Source of the DNA: CAVPTL01 sp963729195
GTDB taxonomy: Bacteria; Actinomycetota; Thermoleophilia; Gaiellales; JAICJC01
Length of the DNA: 64,000 bases
Assembly (NCBI GenBank): GCA_963729195.1
Contig: CAVSNF010000019.1
Coordinates: 1 to 64,000 of the forward strand
Direction: 5' to 3'
Part shown: positions 29,763 through 39,656 of the stretch, one piece after another
How positions within the stretch are numbered: position 1 is the first letter of the stretch
Layout: each line of letters starts with the position of its first letter
The notes under the pieces: model-generated
Seen by the model: the letters and a program-made list of their open reading frames with translations, nothing else
Told to the model about the DNA's origin: nothing
The model's database searches: none
Program-made: the position numbers and the translations under genes

Positions 29763-30272
29763 ATGTTTCGGACGTTGAAGGATCTCAACGACACCGACCT
29801 GGCCATCATTGCGGAGCTCCAGCGGGACGGGCGGGCCACCTTCGCCCATATCGCCCAGCAGGTGGGCCTGTCGCCGGCCGCGGTACACGAGCGGGTCAAG
29901 AAGCTCGAGGCCCGCGGCGTGATCGTGGGCTACCGGGCGGTGGTCAATCCCGAGATGGTCGGCTCCGGCGTGACTGCGTTCATCCTGGTGACCCAGACAG
30001 CCAGTCCCAGAGACTCCCTGGAGGGCGAGTTCGAGTCGATGCCGTGGGTCGAGGAGTGCCACCACATCGCGGGTGAGGAGAGCATCATGCTCAAGGTGCG
30101 AGGCGAGTCGATGCGCGCCCTGGAGCACTTCATCTGGGAGATTCGAGCACTCGAGTCGGTGGAGCGCACCAAGACCGTGATCGTCCTGGGCACAGAGTTC
30201 GAAGGCCGCCCGGTGACCCCGGTCACGCCCGATGTCGGACGTCCGCGAGGCCCAGGCCTGAGCGATGAATAA
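29763..30272 (+). CDS. Lrp/AsnC-family transcriptional regulator
   Basis: About 169 residues. N-terminal HTH LNDTDLAIIAELQRDGRATF, AHIAQQVGLSPAAVHERVKK, then the RAM ligand-binding domain (VNPEMVGSGVTAFILVTQT, CHHIAGEESIMLKVR). Start ATG 29763; TTG 29775 would match the family start more exactly. The stop TAA (GAA-TAA) lies in palindrome copy 2. Convergent with the mec-cysM operon, so control of amino-acid or cysteine genes is possible but not shown. Confidence 0.9.
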   Translation: MFRTLKDLNDTDLAIIAELQRDGRATFAHIAQQVGLSPAAVHERVKKLEARGVIVGYRAVVNPEMVGSGVTAFILVTQTASPRDSLEGEFESMPWVEECHHIAGEESIMLKVRGESMRALEHFIWEIRALESVERTKTVIVLGTEFEGRPVTPVTPDVGRPRGPGLSDE

Positions 30273-30302
30273 CGGTGCCTGGCACCGTTATCCATTATTC
30301 AC
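30266..30302. repeat. Palindromic repeat, copy 2
   Basis: Left arm TGAATAACGGTGCC, central T, right arm GGCACCGTTAT with a short partial duplication (CCATTAT) before TTCAC. It separates the convergent lrp and mec genes and gives both their TAA stop in the GAA-TAA frame. Confidence 0.9.
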
Positions 30303-30690
30303 TGATCTGGAGCGGCTCTTCGGTGGCGAGCATGTCGGCGATGCGGTAGCCCCGGACGTCGGCCTCGGCGCCCGCCAGGGAGACGATCACGTACACCGCG
30401 TCGGGCCAGAATGCCTGTTCGGCATCGGTGCGGCTGGGATATGCCGGCGAGGAGACATGCGAGTGGTAGATCCCGATCAGATCCAGCCCGGCGTCGTCGA
30501 TCTCGTTCATGATCCGGATCTGGTCGCGCGACTCGATCCGGTAGTAGTAGGGGCTGGGCTCGTCCGACTCAGCCGGGAAGAAGCGCTCCACGCGCCCATC
30601 GACCCCGGCCAGGATCCCGCACGCCTCGTTCGGGAGTCCGGCGCGGGCATGGGCGACGATGGCGTCGCGCACGTCCGCCGGAATCACCAC
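30295..30690 (-). CDS. mec: JAMM/MPN metallopeptidase, Mec-type
   Basis: 131 residues, the full JAB1/MPN fold. Zinc site: Glu in NEACGILAG, HSH in IYHSHVSSPAYPSRTD with the following Ser and Asp. In Mycobacterium the homologue Mec releases cysteine from the CysO-cysteine adduct made by CysM. Last gene of moeZ-cysO-cysM-mec, overlapping cysM by 7 nt. Its TAA stop lies in palindrome copy 2. Given the CysO tail seen here, it may also trim CysO to its Gly-Gly end. Confidence 0.88.
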   Translation of the reverse strand: MVIPADVRDAIVAHARAGLPNEACGILAGVDGRVERFFPAESDEPSPYYYRIESRDQIRIMNEIDDAGLDLIGIYHSHVSSPAYPSRTDAEQAFWPDAVYVIVSLAGAEADVRGYRIADMLATEEPLQISE

Positions 30691-31640
30691 CAGACGCGCT
30701 CTTCCATCTCGCGTTCGAGTTGCTCGGTGGGAGTGGTGTAGAGGCCGGCGCTCATGTACTTGGAGCCGCCGTCGGCGAACAGCACGACCACGTTTCCTTC
30801 CACCATCTCGGCGGCCACCTTGCGGGCCACCGCCAGCGCGGCTCCGGCCGAGACTCCGGCGAAGACGCCTTCCAGGTCGAGCAGCTTGCGCAAGGCCAGC
30901 ACCGCCTCGCCGTTTGACACCAGCACCTTGCGGTCGAGCTGGGTGATGTCCAGGATCGGTGGCGTATAGCCGTCCTCGAGGCTGCGAAGACCCATCACCG
31001 GATCGCCCTGGAGCGGCTCGGCGGCGACGATCTGCACCGTCGGGTTGGCCTCGCGCAAACGCCGGCCGCAGCCCATCAGCGTGCCGCCGGTACCCAGTCC
31101 CGCCACGAACGCGTCGACGCGCCCGTCGGGTACCTGGTCAAGGATCTCGAGCGCGGTGCCGCAGTAGTGGGCGGCGGGGTTTGCCTCGTTGGCGTACTGG
31201 AACGGCATGAACAGGCTGGGATCGGCCTCGGCCATCTGGCGGGCCTTGGCCACCGCCCCGTTCGATCCGAGATTGCCGGGCGAGAAGATGATGTTGGCCC
31301 CGTACATCCGCAGCAGCTCGACCCGCTCGGGTGTCGCCGACTCCGGCATCACGACGCTCACCGGGTAGCCCTTGACCTTGCCGATCATGGCCAGGGCGAT
31401 GCCGGTATTGCCCGACGTGGGTTCGAGGATCTGCTGGCCCGGCTGGAGCTCGCCCGTCTCCTCGGCCACCTCGATCATCTGCAACGCGACCCGGTCCTTG
31501 ACCGAGCCGGTGGGATTCTGCTCCTCGAGCTTGGCGTAGATCCTGACACCCTCGTGGGGTGCCATCCGCGGAAGCTCGATCAGCGGCGTATTGCCGACTG
31601 CCGAGAGCGCCGCTCCGCGTTCGACCTTGAGGCAGCTCAT
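30684..31640 (-). CDS. cysM: CysO-dependent cysteine synthase CysM
   Basis: 318 residues, PLP enzyme of the O-acetylserine sulfhydrylase fold. PLP Lys in NPTGSVKDRVA, phosphate loop EPTSGNTGIA, GLGTGGTLMG. The partner genes (a thiocarboxylated carrier and a JAMM protease) indicate the M. tuberculosis-type reaction, where O-phosphoserine and CysO-COSH give CysO-cysteine. ATG 31640 overlaps the cysO stop (ATGA). Confidence 0.93.
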   Translation of the reverse strand: MSCLKVERGAALSAVGNTPLIELPRMAPHEGVRIYAKLEEQNPTGSVKDRVALQMIEVAEETGELQPGQQILEPTSGNTGIALAMIGKVKGYPVSVVMPESATPERVELLRMYGANIIFSPGNLGSNGAVAKARQMAEADPSLFMPFQYANEANPAAHYCGTALEILDQVPDGRVDAFVAGLGTGGTLMGCGRRLREANPTVQIVAAEPLQGDPVMGLRSLEDGYTPPILDITQLDRKVLVSNGEAVLALRKLLDLEGVFAGVSAGAALAVARKVAAEMVEGNVVVLFADGGSKYMSAGLYTTPTEQLEREMEERVWW

Positions 31641-31921
31641 CGGTGGGCGGCTCCGCCGGCCATGGCCGGCAGCACGATCACGGTCGAATCGGGCCCCACA
31701 GCGGTTTCGAGACCGTCGCCAAGCCGTACGTCCTCATTGTTCACGTACACGTTCACGAACCGGTTGAGATCGCCGCCATCGTCCAGCAGGTGACCCTTGA
31801 TGGCCGGATACCGGGTGGTGAGGTCGCCCAGCAGCTCCCGCACGGTCGCGCCCGAAGCGTCGACTTCGCGGGCGCCGCCGACCGCCTGGCGCAGAATCGG
31901 GGGCATTCGAACCGTACTCAA
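31637..31921 (-). CDS. cysO: Sulfur carrier protein CysO (ThiS/MoaD-like) with tail after Gly-Gly
   Basis: 94 residues, beta-grasp sulfur carrier: TVRMPPILRQAVGG, VRELLGDLTTRYPAI, RFVNVYVNNEDVRLGDG, STVIVLPAMAGG. Active carriers end in Gly-Gly, but here AAHR follows. The tail looks real because its reading frame runs directly into the ATGA overlap with cysM. TTG start at 31921 overlaps the moeZ stop (TTGA). Removal of four residues would be needed before thiocarboxylation; the Mec-type protease encoded two genes on is the obvious candidate. Confidence 0.9.
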   Translation of the reverse strand: MSTVRMPPILRQAVGGAREVDASGATVRELLGDLTTRYPAIKGHLLDDGGDLNRFVNVYVNNEDVRLGDGLETAVGPDSTVIVLPAMAGGAAHR

Positions 31922-33124
31922 GCTACTGCCTCCTTCGGGGGGTTAGCAGCCCGGGAGGGTAGCGCGCAGAACTGCTCGTAGTCGATGAACTCGATCTGGG
32001 ACGGATCCTTGCTGCACACAGGGCAGTCGGGATCGCGCCGCATCTTCAGCTCGACGAACTCCATCTCGAGCGCGTCGTAGCGCAGCTGCCGGCCGATCAG
32101 CGGGGTGCCGATGCCGAGCAGCAGCTTGACTGCCTCGGTCGCCTGCAGCGAGCCGATCACGCCGGGAAGGATCCCCAGCACTCCGCCCTCGGCGCACGAC
32201 GGCGCCAACTCGGGCGGCGGCGGCTCCGGGTACTGGCAGCGGTAGCACGGGCCCTCGATACGGCTTGTACACGGTCACCGATCCCTCGAACTGGTAGATC
32301 GATCCGTGCACGACCGGGATGCCGGCCACCAGGCTGGCGTCGTTCAGCAGATAGCGCGTGGGGAAGTTGTCGGTGCCGTCCACGATCACGTCATACCCAG
32401 TGATCACGGAAAGCACGTTCTCGGAGGTCAGCCGCTCGGTGTACTTGACGACGTTGACCTCGGGGTTGATGCCCTTGATCGCGATCTCGGCCGAGTCGAC
32501 CTTGTTCATTCCCACCCGATCGACGGTGTGCACGATCTGGCGCTGGAGGTTGGAGACGTCCACCACGTCGGCGTCGATCACGCCGATGGTGCCGACTCCG
32601 GCTGCGGCCAGATACACGGCCGCCGGCGAGCCCAGCCCGCCCGCGCCGATCAGTAGCACCTTGGAGTCGAGCAGCTTCAGCTGCCCCTCCTCGCCGACCT
32701 CGGGGATCAGCACATGCCGGCTGTAGCGCTCGTACTGCTCGGGTGTGAGTGCCCGCGGCACCTTCCACTCGTGGCCGTTCTCCTTCCAGCCGGCAAAGCC
32801 GCCCTTCATCGAGACGACGTCGGTGTAGCCGAGCTCGTTGAGCGTCTTGGTGGCGTACACCGAGCGCTCCCCGCTGGCGCAGTAGATCACGATCGGAGTC
32901 GACCGTTCGAGCACGTTTCGCTCGATCCGGGACTCGAGGAACCCACGGGGGATATGGATCGCCCCCGGAATAAATCCTTGCTCGTATTCATGGCGTTCGC
33001 GAACGTCGATCAGTGCCGGAGGTGGCGTCTGCTGGAGCCGCTCGGCGGCTTCCTGCACCGTCTCCTCACGGATCTCACCCCGTGCCTTCGCCAGGTAATC
33101 GCGTGCTGAGATCACCTGTTTCAC
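31918..33124 (-). CDS. moeZ: Rhodanese + E1-like adenylyl/sulfurtransferase (MoeZ/MoeB type), one frameshift
   Basis: About 400 residues. N-terminal rhodanese domain (ALIDVRERHEYEQGFIPG, active Cys in IVIYCASGERSVY), then ThiF/MoeB fold: IGAGGLGSPAAVYLAAAGVG, DADVVDVSNLQRQ, GTDNFPTRYLLND, zinc pairs CYRCQYP and CPVC. The order is reversed relative to mycobacterial MoeZ, where rhodanese is C-terminal. One extra G in GGG near 32255 breaks the frame just before the first Cys pair. It activates and thiocarboxylates CysO, the next gene. Confidence 0.9.
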
Positions 33125-33203
33125 CTACCCTTCGGTTCCAACCTGCCCAGTCGCCGAGGCGCGGGCCGAAAATGCGTGCTCTTGATGTCAGTATAGCCAG
33201 CGA

Positions 33204-34214
33204 ATGGATCCAAAACCCTCCGCCGTCAATGAGTTAAACGGGCCCCCCGGTACCGGTATTCCCGGCCTGTCCAAGCGCCGTCTGATGGCGCTCGTAGGCG
33301 TTGCCGCGGTGGCGGGACTGGTGGTCGCCGGGGTGGTGTGGATGACCGCGGGATCGGATGCCAAAGCCGCCCCGGCCGCGCAGCCGTTGAGCGGGCTGCC
33401 CCCGGCTGTGATCCAGCTTCCCGGCGCAAACACCGCCGACCCTCAGGATCCCGCAGCGGTGGCCAAGGCCGCCCGCCGGCTGTTGCCCGCAGGCGACGTG
33501 CGGATCCGGGTGGCCGAGCTGATGGCCGCCGACACCATGGCCCGGCGGCAGCAGACGATCGACGCGCTCCGGGGGCTGCCGCAGAACTCGCTGGCGGTCG
33601 GGCTTGCGCTTGGCATCGCCCAGTTCTGGGCGGGGCAGGTGAAGGACTCGGTGGCAACGCTGGAGCGGGTCAAGCACGCCGACATGTACGGCTACTACGG
33701 CACCGAGGCCGACAACCTCCTGAATTACAAGGAGTTCCCCGGATATCCGAGCTACACGCTGGCCGGCTCCGCGCCCAAGGGCTCGCTGGCTCAGCTGCAG
33801 GCTGCGGTCAAGCAGCACCCCGACGACGCCACCGCCTGGCTCGACCTGGCCTGGAAGCTCCAGGCGACCGATCGGGCCAAGGCGATCGCCGCCGCCCAGC
33901 GCGCCCAGAGCCTCGCCCCCGGCGCGATCGCTCCCGTGGTGGCATCAAACGTGCTGGGATTCGACAAGGAGAACACGGCCGTTTCGCTGGGAAACCTGAT
34001 GACCCTGGCCCAGGCCCATCCCCGAAACTCCGAGATCCGCTTCCACGTGGGGCTGCTGTTCTTCTGGCTGAAGGATCGCCAGGACACGATCGCGCAGATG
34101 CGCCAGGTGCTGGCGAACGATCCCCACGGCCCCTACAGCGCGGTCGCCAAGGTGTTCATCGCCTGCCTCGACAACCCCAGTGGCGCAGCCTGCACGAAGC
34201 TGCAGTCTGGCTAG
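33204..34214 (+). CDS. Membrane-anchored TPR-containing protein
   Basis: 336 residues. One membrane helix (LMALVGVAAVAGLVVAGVVW, about 28-48), then an outward-facing region with TPR-like helices: QTIDALRGLPQNSLAVGL, LAQLQAAVKQHPDDATAWLD, LAWKLQATDRAKAIAAAQRA, TLAQAHPRNSEIRFHVGLLF. It probably scaffolds protein contacts. Divergent from moeZ with 79 nt between starts; no functional link evident. Confidence 0.75.
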   Translation: MDPKPSAVNELNGPPGTGIPGLSKRRLMALVGVAAVAGLVVAGVVWMTAGSDAKAAPAAQPLSGLPPAVIQLPGANTADPQDPAAVAKAARRLLPAGDVRIRVAELMAADTMARRQQTIDALRGLPQNSLAVGLALGIAQFWAGQVKDSVATLERVKHADMYGYYGTEADNLLNYKEFPGYPSYTLAGSAPKGSLAQLQAAVKQHPDDATAWLDLAWKLQATDRAKAIAAAQRAQSLAPGAIAPVVASNVLGFDKENTAVSLGNLMTLAQAHPRNSEIRFHVGLLFFWLKDRQDTIAQMRQVLANDPHGPYSAVAKVFIACLDNPSGAACTKLQSG

Positions 34215-34221
34215 ATGACCC

Positions 34222-35697
34222 TCACCAGGGCGGGGCGCCGTACACCCACCGCCCGGCCAGCATGGTGGCTTCAACCCGGGCCTCGGAGATCCGCTGCGGC
34301 TCGGCGATGATGTCGGTGTCGAGCACCACCAGATCGGCGGCGTAGCCGGGCAGCAGCAGCCCGCGGCGGCGCTCGTCGCCGACGGCGTAGGCTCCCGCCG
34401 CGGTGAAGCCGAGCACCGCGTCGGCCACCGGGATTCGCTGCTGCGGGTACCACGGGTCGCGGTCGTCGGCGGTGCGATGCACGGCTGCATGGATGCCGGC
34501 CAGCGGGTCGAGCGGCTCCACCGGAGCGTCGGAGCCGAACACCACGTGCGCGCCCGAGTCGAGCAGGTCGCGGGTGCGATACGCGCAGGCTGCCCGCTCA
34601 CCCCACAGCCGGTCGGCCACGTCGCGGTCAGAGGTGGCGTGGCTGGGTTGCATCGAGGCGATCACGCCGAGATCGGCAAACCGTCCCAGGTCGGCATCGT
34701 CGAGGCACTGAACGTGCTCGATCCGGGGACGGGTCAACGCCTGCTCCCACTGCTCGCGAGTGGTCTCGAAGGCGTTCAGGGCGGCCCGGTTGGCGCCGTC
34801 GCCGATGGCATGCACGGCCACGTCCAGCCCGCCTGCGGCCGCCTCCAGCACGATCTCCTCGAGGTCGGCCTGAGAGGTCAGCACCTGGCCGGAGCCGTCC
34901 AGCATCCAGGCGGTCTGCGAGCCCAGCGTGCCGTCCATGAACACCTTCACCGGTCCGACCTTCAGCAGCTCGCTGCCGAACCCCGAGCGCAGCTCCAGCG
35001 CGCGGGCGGCCCCCAACTGCTCCGCGGCAACGCCCATGTGCACGCGCAGGGTCAGCCGCCGGTCGGCGTCCAGCCGCTGCCACAGATCACGGCCCCCGGC
35101 GAACTCGAGATCGAGGATCGCCACCACCCCGCGGGCGTTGGCCTCCGCCATGGTCGCGCGCACGGCCTTTGAGACCTCCAGCGGGGACGGCTCGGGCAGC
35201 GGGAAGGCCCAGGCCTCGCGCTCTTGCAGGATGCCGGTGGGGTGCTCGATCCCGGCCGATCGAAGCGCGGCCGAGTTGACCCACAGCGTGTGGCCGTCGT
35301 GGGCGGTGAGCGCCGCCGGTCGCTCGCCGGTGACCTCGTCCAGCACCGCCGCCGACGGGGCGCCGTCTGACCACGCCGCCGCCCGCCAGCCCCGGCCGCG
35401 GATCCAGCCTTGGCCGTCAGCATCGCCGGCCCGGGCGAGCACCTCTGCCCGCGAGCGGCATGTCGTCAGGTCGAGCTCGCTGCGGGCCAGCGCCCACGAT
35501 CGGAAGTGCAGGTGGCTGTCGCAGAAGCCGGGCAGCACACAGCGGCCGTCCAGGTCGACGCGTTCGTGGCCCACGCTGTCGTCGTCGCCTTCGCGCACAT
35601 CCACCCCGCCGACGATCAGCGGGCCGGCCAGCGACAGCGCACGCACTCGCGGAAGCCGCGGATCGAGGGTGTAGATCGACCCGTTCTCGAGGATCAC
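34222..35697 (-). CDS. Amidohydrolase family 3 (YtcJ-like)
   Basis: About 491 residues. ILENGSIYTLDPRLP start, metal motif PGFCDSHLHFRSWA, carboxylated-Lys region LKVGPVKVFMDGTLGSQ, HAIGDGANRAAL, IEHVQCL, VVFGSDAPVEPLDP: the full YtcJ pattern. Metal-dependent hydrolase of an amide or ester; substrate unknown. GTG start 35697 overlaps the stop of the paralogous amidohydrolase upstream (GTGA). It is not closely similar to that neighbour, so the pair is more likely functional than a recent duplicate. Confidence 0.88.
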   Translation of the reverse strand: MILENGSIYTLDPRLPRVRALSLAGPLIVGGVDVREGDDDSVGHERVDLDGRCVLPGFCDSHLHFRSWALARSELDLTTCRSRAEVLARAGDADGQGWIRGRGWRAAAWSDGAPSAAVLDEVTGERPAALTAHDGHTLWVNSAALRSAGIEHPTGILQEREAWAFPLPEPSPLEVSKAVRATMAEANARGVVAILDLEFAGGRDLWQRLDADRRLTLRVHMGVAAEQLGAARALELRSGFGSELLKVGPVKVFMDGTLGSQTAWMLDGSGQVLTSQADLEEIVLEAAAGGLDVAVHAIGDGANRAALNAFETTREQWEQALTRPRIEHVQCLDDADLGRFADLGVIASMQPSHATSDRDVADRLWGERAACAYRTRDLLDSGAHVVFGSDAPVEPLDPLAGIHAAVHRTADDRDPWYPQQRIPVADAVLGFTAAGAYAVGDERRRGLLLPGYAADLVVLDTDIIAEPQRISEARVEATMLAGRWVYGAPPW

Positions 35698-37329
35698 GAC
35701 CAGCCGTCGGCGGCGTACACGACGTCGCCTTCGGAGAGGGTCATGAGCGTCTGTGCCCCGGCGATGTGGTCGCTTCCGGCCGCGAACAGGTCGCGATCGA
35801 GCAGCACCAGATCGGCCAGCTTGCCCGGCTCGATACTGCCCGTGTGCTGATCGATGAAACCGACGTAGGCGGCGTTGATGGTCTGCGCGGCGATCGCGGT
35901 CTCCAGGTCGAGCTGCTCTTCGGCGAACAGCGGCTCGGTGGTGTTCCTGCGCGGATCGCACCGGTTCACGGCGGTGGACAGCTGCTCCAGCGGAGCCGGG
36001 GTCGACACCGACCAGTCACTGCCGAACGCGAGCTTCCCGCCGCTGGCGTGGATGCTTGCAAACGGATACATCGTGCGGGCCACCTGGTCGGTCACAAACG
36101 GCAAGGTCAGCAGCTCGACGCTCTCCTCCCGGCGTGCCCACAGCGGGGTCACGTTTGCGGTCACATTCAGCTGCCGCAGCCTGGGGATGTCGGTTGGATC
36201 CACGAACTGCAGGTGCGCCAGATGGTGGCGCGAGTCGCGCCGGCCGTTGTGCGCCTGGACGTGCTCGAAGACGTCCAGGCACTCGCGCACGGCGCGGTTG
36301 CCGAGGGCGTGGATGTGGACCTGGAACCCGGCCGCGTCGCAGGCGGTCACGTAGCGGGTGAGGTCGTCCAGGTCGTACATGTCCAGGCCGCGACTCTGGC
36401 CGGGGACGCCGGACGAGTCGAGGTACGGATCCAGCATCGCTGCGGTGAAGTTCTCGAACACACCGTCGTGGAAGAACTTGACCTCGTCACACACCAAGCG
36501 TCCGACGCTGCCGGCGGCCCGGCGCTCGATCAACTCGTCGAGTTGGCTGATGTCCGCGCCGGGGTCCCAGCCGAGCATCGCCCGCACACGGACTGTGAGC
36601 TCGCCCGACTCCGCCAGCGCCGTGTAGGCAGCCTGGATGGTCGGTGTCCACCAGCGCGTCCGCCCAGGCGGTGATCCCGAGGCTGAAGTAGTAGTCCTGG
36701 GCCAGCTTGATGCCGTGGGCGTAGTCGTCCACGGTGACGCTCGGGAAGACATCGGTGGCGAGATGCTGGGCCAGTTCCTGCAACACCCCGGTGGCGCGCC
36801 CCGAGTCGTCGCGTTCGATCCGGCCACCCTCGGGGTCGGGAGTGGAATCGGTGACGCCGATCAACTCCAGCGCGCGGCTGTTGACCCACATGCCGTGGTA
36901 GTCGCGGTTGATCAGGGCAGCCGGGCGATCGGGCACCAGTTCGTCCAGCTCCTCGCGGGTGGGGAGGCCGCCGGGGAAATCGCCCATCGACCAGCCGCTG
37001 CCGAGAATCCATTCCTGATCGGGATGACTGCGGGCGTAGGCGGCGATCGTCAGGCAGGTCTGCTCGCGTCCCTCGATCTCCTGCAGCGCGCACTGCGTCA
37101 TGCCGTGCCCGGACTGGGCCGGGTGGGCGTGGGCGTCCTGAAAACCGGGCAGGAGCATCCCGCCCTGCATGTCGATCACGCGGGTGCTGGGGCCGCGGTG
37201 CTCGGCCAGCTCCTGCGAGTCGCCGACGGCGAGGATGCGGCCGTCGGTGACGGCGACGCACGAGGCCACTCGGCGGGTCGCGTCGACGGTGTGGACGACG
37301 CCGTTCTCGAGGATCAGGTCAGCGGTCAC
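35694..37329 (-). CDS. Amidohydrolase family 3 (YtcJ-like), one frameshift
   Basis: About 545 residues. DLILENGVVHTVDATRRVA, PGFQDAHAHPAQSG, YHGMWVNSRALELIG, VKFFHDGVFENFTAAML, HIHALGNRAVRECLDVF, LAFGSDWSVSTPAPLEQL. The frame breaks near 36645; deleting one base gives DALVDTTIQAAYTAL. GTG start 37329, only 18 nt from the start of the divergent M24 peptidase. With that peptidase and the second amidohydrolase it may form a peptide- or amide-breakdown set. Confidence 0.85.
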
Positions 37330-37347
37330 GGCCGGTATCGTAACCAC

Positions 37348-38531
37348 ATGTTCTCGCCGGAGCGGATCGAACAGCGGCTGGTTTCCCTGCGCACAGAGCT
37401 GCTTGCGGGTGGGCTGGACGGCGCCGTGATCGTGCAGAACACCGATCTGGCCTACTTCACCGGCACCAACCAGCAGGCCCACCTGATCGTGCCCGCCACG
37501 GGCGAGCCGCGACTGCTCGTGCGGCGCACGTTGGAGCGGGCGCGGGCAGAGTCGCCGCTGGCTCGGATCGACTCGCTGCGGTCGCTCTCGGGACTCGCCC
37601 CGGCGCTGGCCGATGCGGGTCTGGAGCCGGGCTCGCTGATCGGTTTCGAGCTTGATGTCCTGCGCGCCGCCACCTATCTCGGATACGTTCGCCGGCTGGA
37701 CGGATATCGCATCGGTGACGCATCCGCGGCCATCGCCGCGGTGCGCTCGCGCAAGAGCTCGCAGGACATCGCCGACATGCGGGTGGCCGCTGCCCAAGTG
37801 GATCAGGCGACCCGCGCGGTGCCCGCCCTGCTGCGGGTGGGGCTGACCGAATCTCAGGTTCAAGTAGAGGTTGAGGGTATCTTGCGGCGAGGCGGGCCAC
37901 CAAGGGCCTGATGCGCTACCGCGGATTCAATCAGGAGCTGCACTTCGGCCAGGTGCTGAGCGGCGCCGGCGGCGCGGTGCCCGGCTACTCGGACTCTCCG
38001 CTGTGCGGATCGGGACCCAATCCCGTGATCGGCAAGGGCGCCGGCAGCCGGGCGCTGGCCGCCGGTGACCCGGTGATCGTGGACATCGTGGGAGCCTGGA
38101 ACGGCTGGCTGGCCGATCAGACCCGCACCTTTGCAATCGGAGCGGTGGCACCCGATGTCCGAGCCGCCTATGACCTGTCGGTGGCGATCCTGCGCGCCGT
38201 CGAAGCCGAGCTGCGCCCCGGCGCGGTGCCGTCCGAGCTGTTCGGCCTGGCCGAGCGGATGGCCGCCGACGCCGGACTGGAGGAGCACTTCATGGGCGCC
38301 GGGGCGTCGCGGGTTCGCTTCCTCGGCCACGGGATCGGCATGGAGGTGGACGAGACGCCGGTGCTCGCGCCGGGGTTCGATCAACCGCTGGTGGAGGGAA
38401 ACGTGGTGGCGATCGAGCCCAAGTTCGTGTTCGTCGATCGGGGAGCGGTCGGGATCGAGAACACCTACGCCGTCACCGCCACCGGCTACGACACCCTCAC
38501 CACCGCGCCCGAGGAGCTGATCGAGGTATGA
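37348..38531 (+). CDS. M24 family Xaa-Pro peptidase-like protein, one frameshift
   Basis: About 394 residues. Creatinase-like N-terminal domain (VIVQNTDLAYFTGTNQQAHL) then the pita-bread fold: MRYRGFNQELHFG, DPVIVDIVGAWNGWLADQTR, FLGHGIGMEVDETPVLAPGF, VVAIEPKFVF, VGIENTYAVT. Metal ligands Asp, Asp, His, Glu, Glu are traceable. The frame shifts near 37890 (one base missing or two extra). ATG 37348 and the divergent amidohydrolase start are 18 nt apart. The stop overlaps the next gene by 4 nt. Confidence 0.85.
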
Positions 38532-39656
38532 ATGCCGAGCACGAGCTGCTGATCGACGCTGTGCGCACGCTGGCGCGGGAGCGGATCGCGCCGCGTGCGG
38601 CGGAGGTCGATCACACCGGGGAGTTCCCCTGGGATGCGGTCGAGCTGATGCGTGACGCCGACGTGTTCGCACTGGCGTTTCCGGCCGAGTACGGCGGCAC
38701 CGGCACCGGCACGCTGGTGCACCTGCGCGCGGTGGAGGAGCTGTCGTGGGCGGATGCCTCCGTGGGCCTGATCCTGGCGGTACAGGGGCTGGGCGGGCTG
38801 CCGGTGCTGCTGGCCGGGCAGCGAGCACCAGAAACAGGCTTACCTGCCGCGGTTTGCCAGCGGCGAGTGGCTGGCGGCGTACGCACTGACCGAGCCGGGA
38901 GCCGGCTCCGACGCTCAGGCCATCGCCACCACCGCCCGTCGGGACGGCGACCACTGGGTGATCGACGGCACCAAGCGATTCATCACCAACGCCGGGGTGG
39001 CCGCGGTGTACACCGTGTTTGCCCAAACCGGCGACGGCATCTCGGCGTTTCTCGTCCACGCCGACGATCCCGGCTTCGCGGTCGGGCGGATCGAGCCCAA
39101 GATGGGCATCAAGGGCTCGACCACCGGCGAGCTTCACTTCGACTCCTGCCGGGTTCCCGGCGATCGCCTGGTGGGAGAGCCGGGCACGGGCTTTCGGCTG
39201 GCCATGCGGGTGCTCGATCGATCGCGGCCCGGAATCGCCGCCCAGGCGCTGGGGATCGCCCAGGCTGCACTCGACCACTCCAGCCGGTATGCCACCGAGC
39301 GGGTGGCGTTCGGCAAGCCGATCGCCGAGCAGCAGGGCATCCAGTTCATGCTGGCCGACATGGCCACCGCGGTCGAGGGCGGCCGTGGCCTGCTCTACCG
39401 GGTGGGGGAGATGCTCGATCGGGGTGAGGACGGCGCCCAGCTGACCAAGCTCTCGGCGATGTGCAAGCTGGCCTGCTCGGATGCCGCCATGGCGGTCACC
39501 ACCGACGCCGTCCAGATCCTCGGTGGATACGGGTACATGCAGGAGTTTCCGGTGGAGCGGCTGATGCGCGACGCCAAGATCACGCAGATCTACGAGGGCA
39601 CCAACCAGATCCAGCGGATCGTGATCGCACGCGAGCTGCTGCGGGATCTCATGTGA
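38528..39656 (+). CDS. Acyl-CoA dehydrogenase, one frameshift
   Basis: About 375 residues. N-terminal helical domain, FAD motifs YALTEPGAGSDAQAI and WVIDGTKRFITNAGVA, C-terminal RVAFGKPIAEQQGIQF and ILGGYGYMQEFPVERLMRDA with EGTNQIQ. One extra G in GGG near 38822 breaks the frame (repaired: LLAGSEHQKQAYLPRF). The catalytic Glu of this family lies in the YEGTNQ stretch. ATG overlaps the M24 stop (ATGA), so the two are co-translated, linking peptide and acyl-CoA breakdown. Confidence 0.88.
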
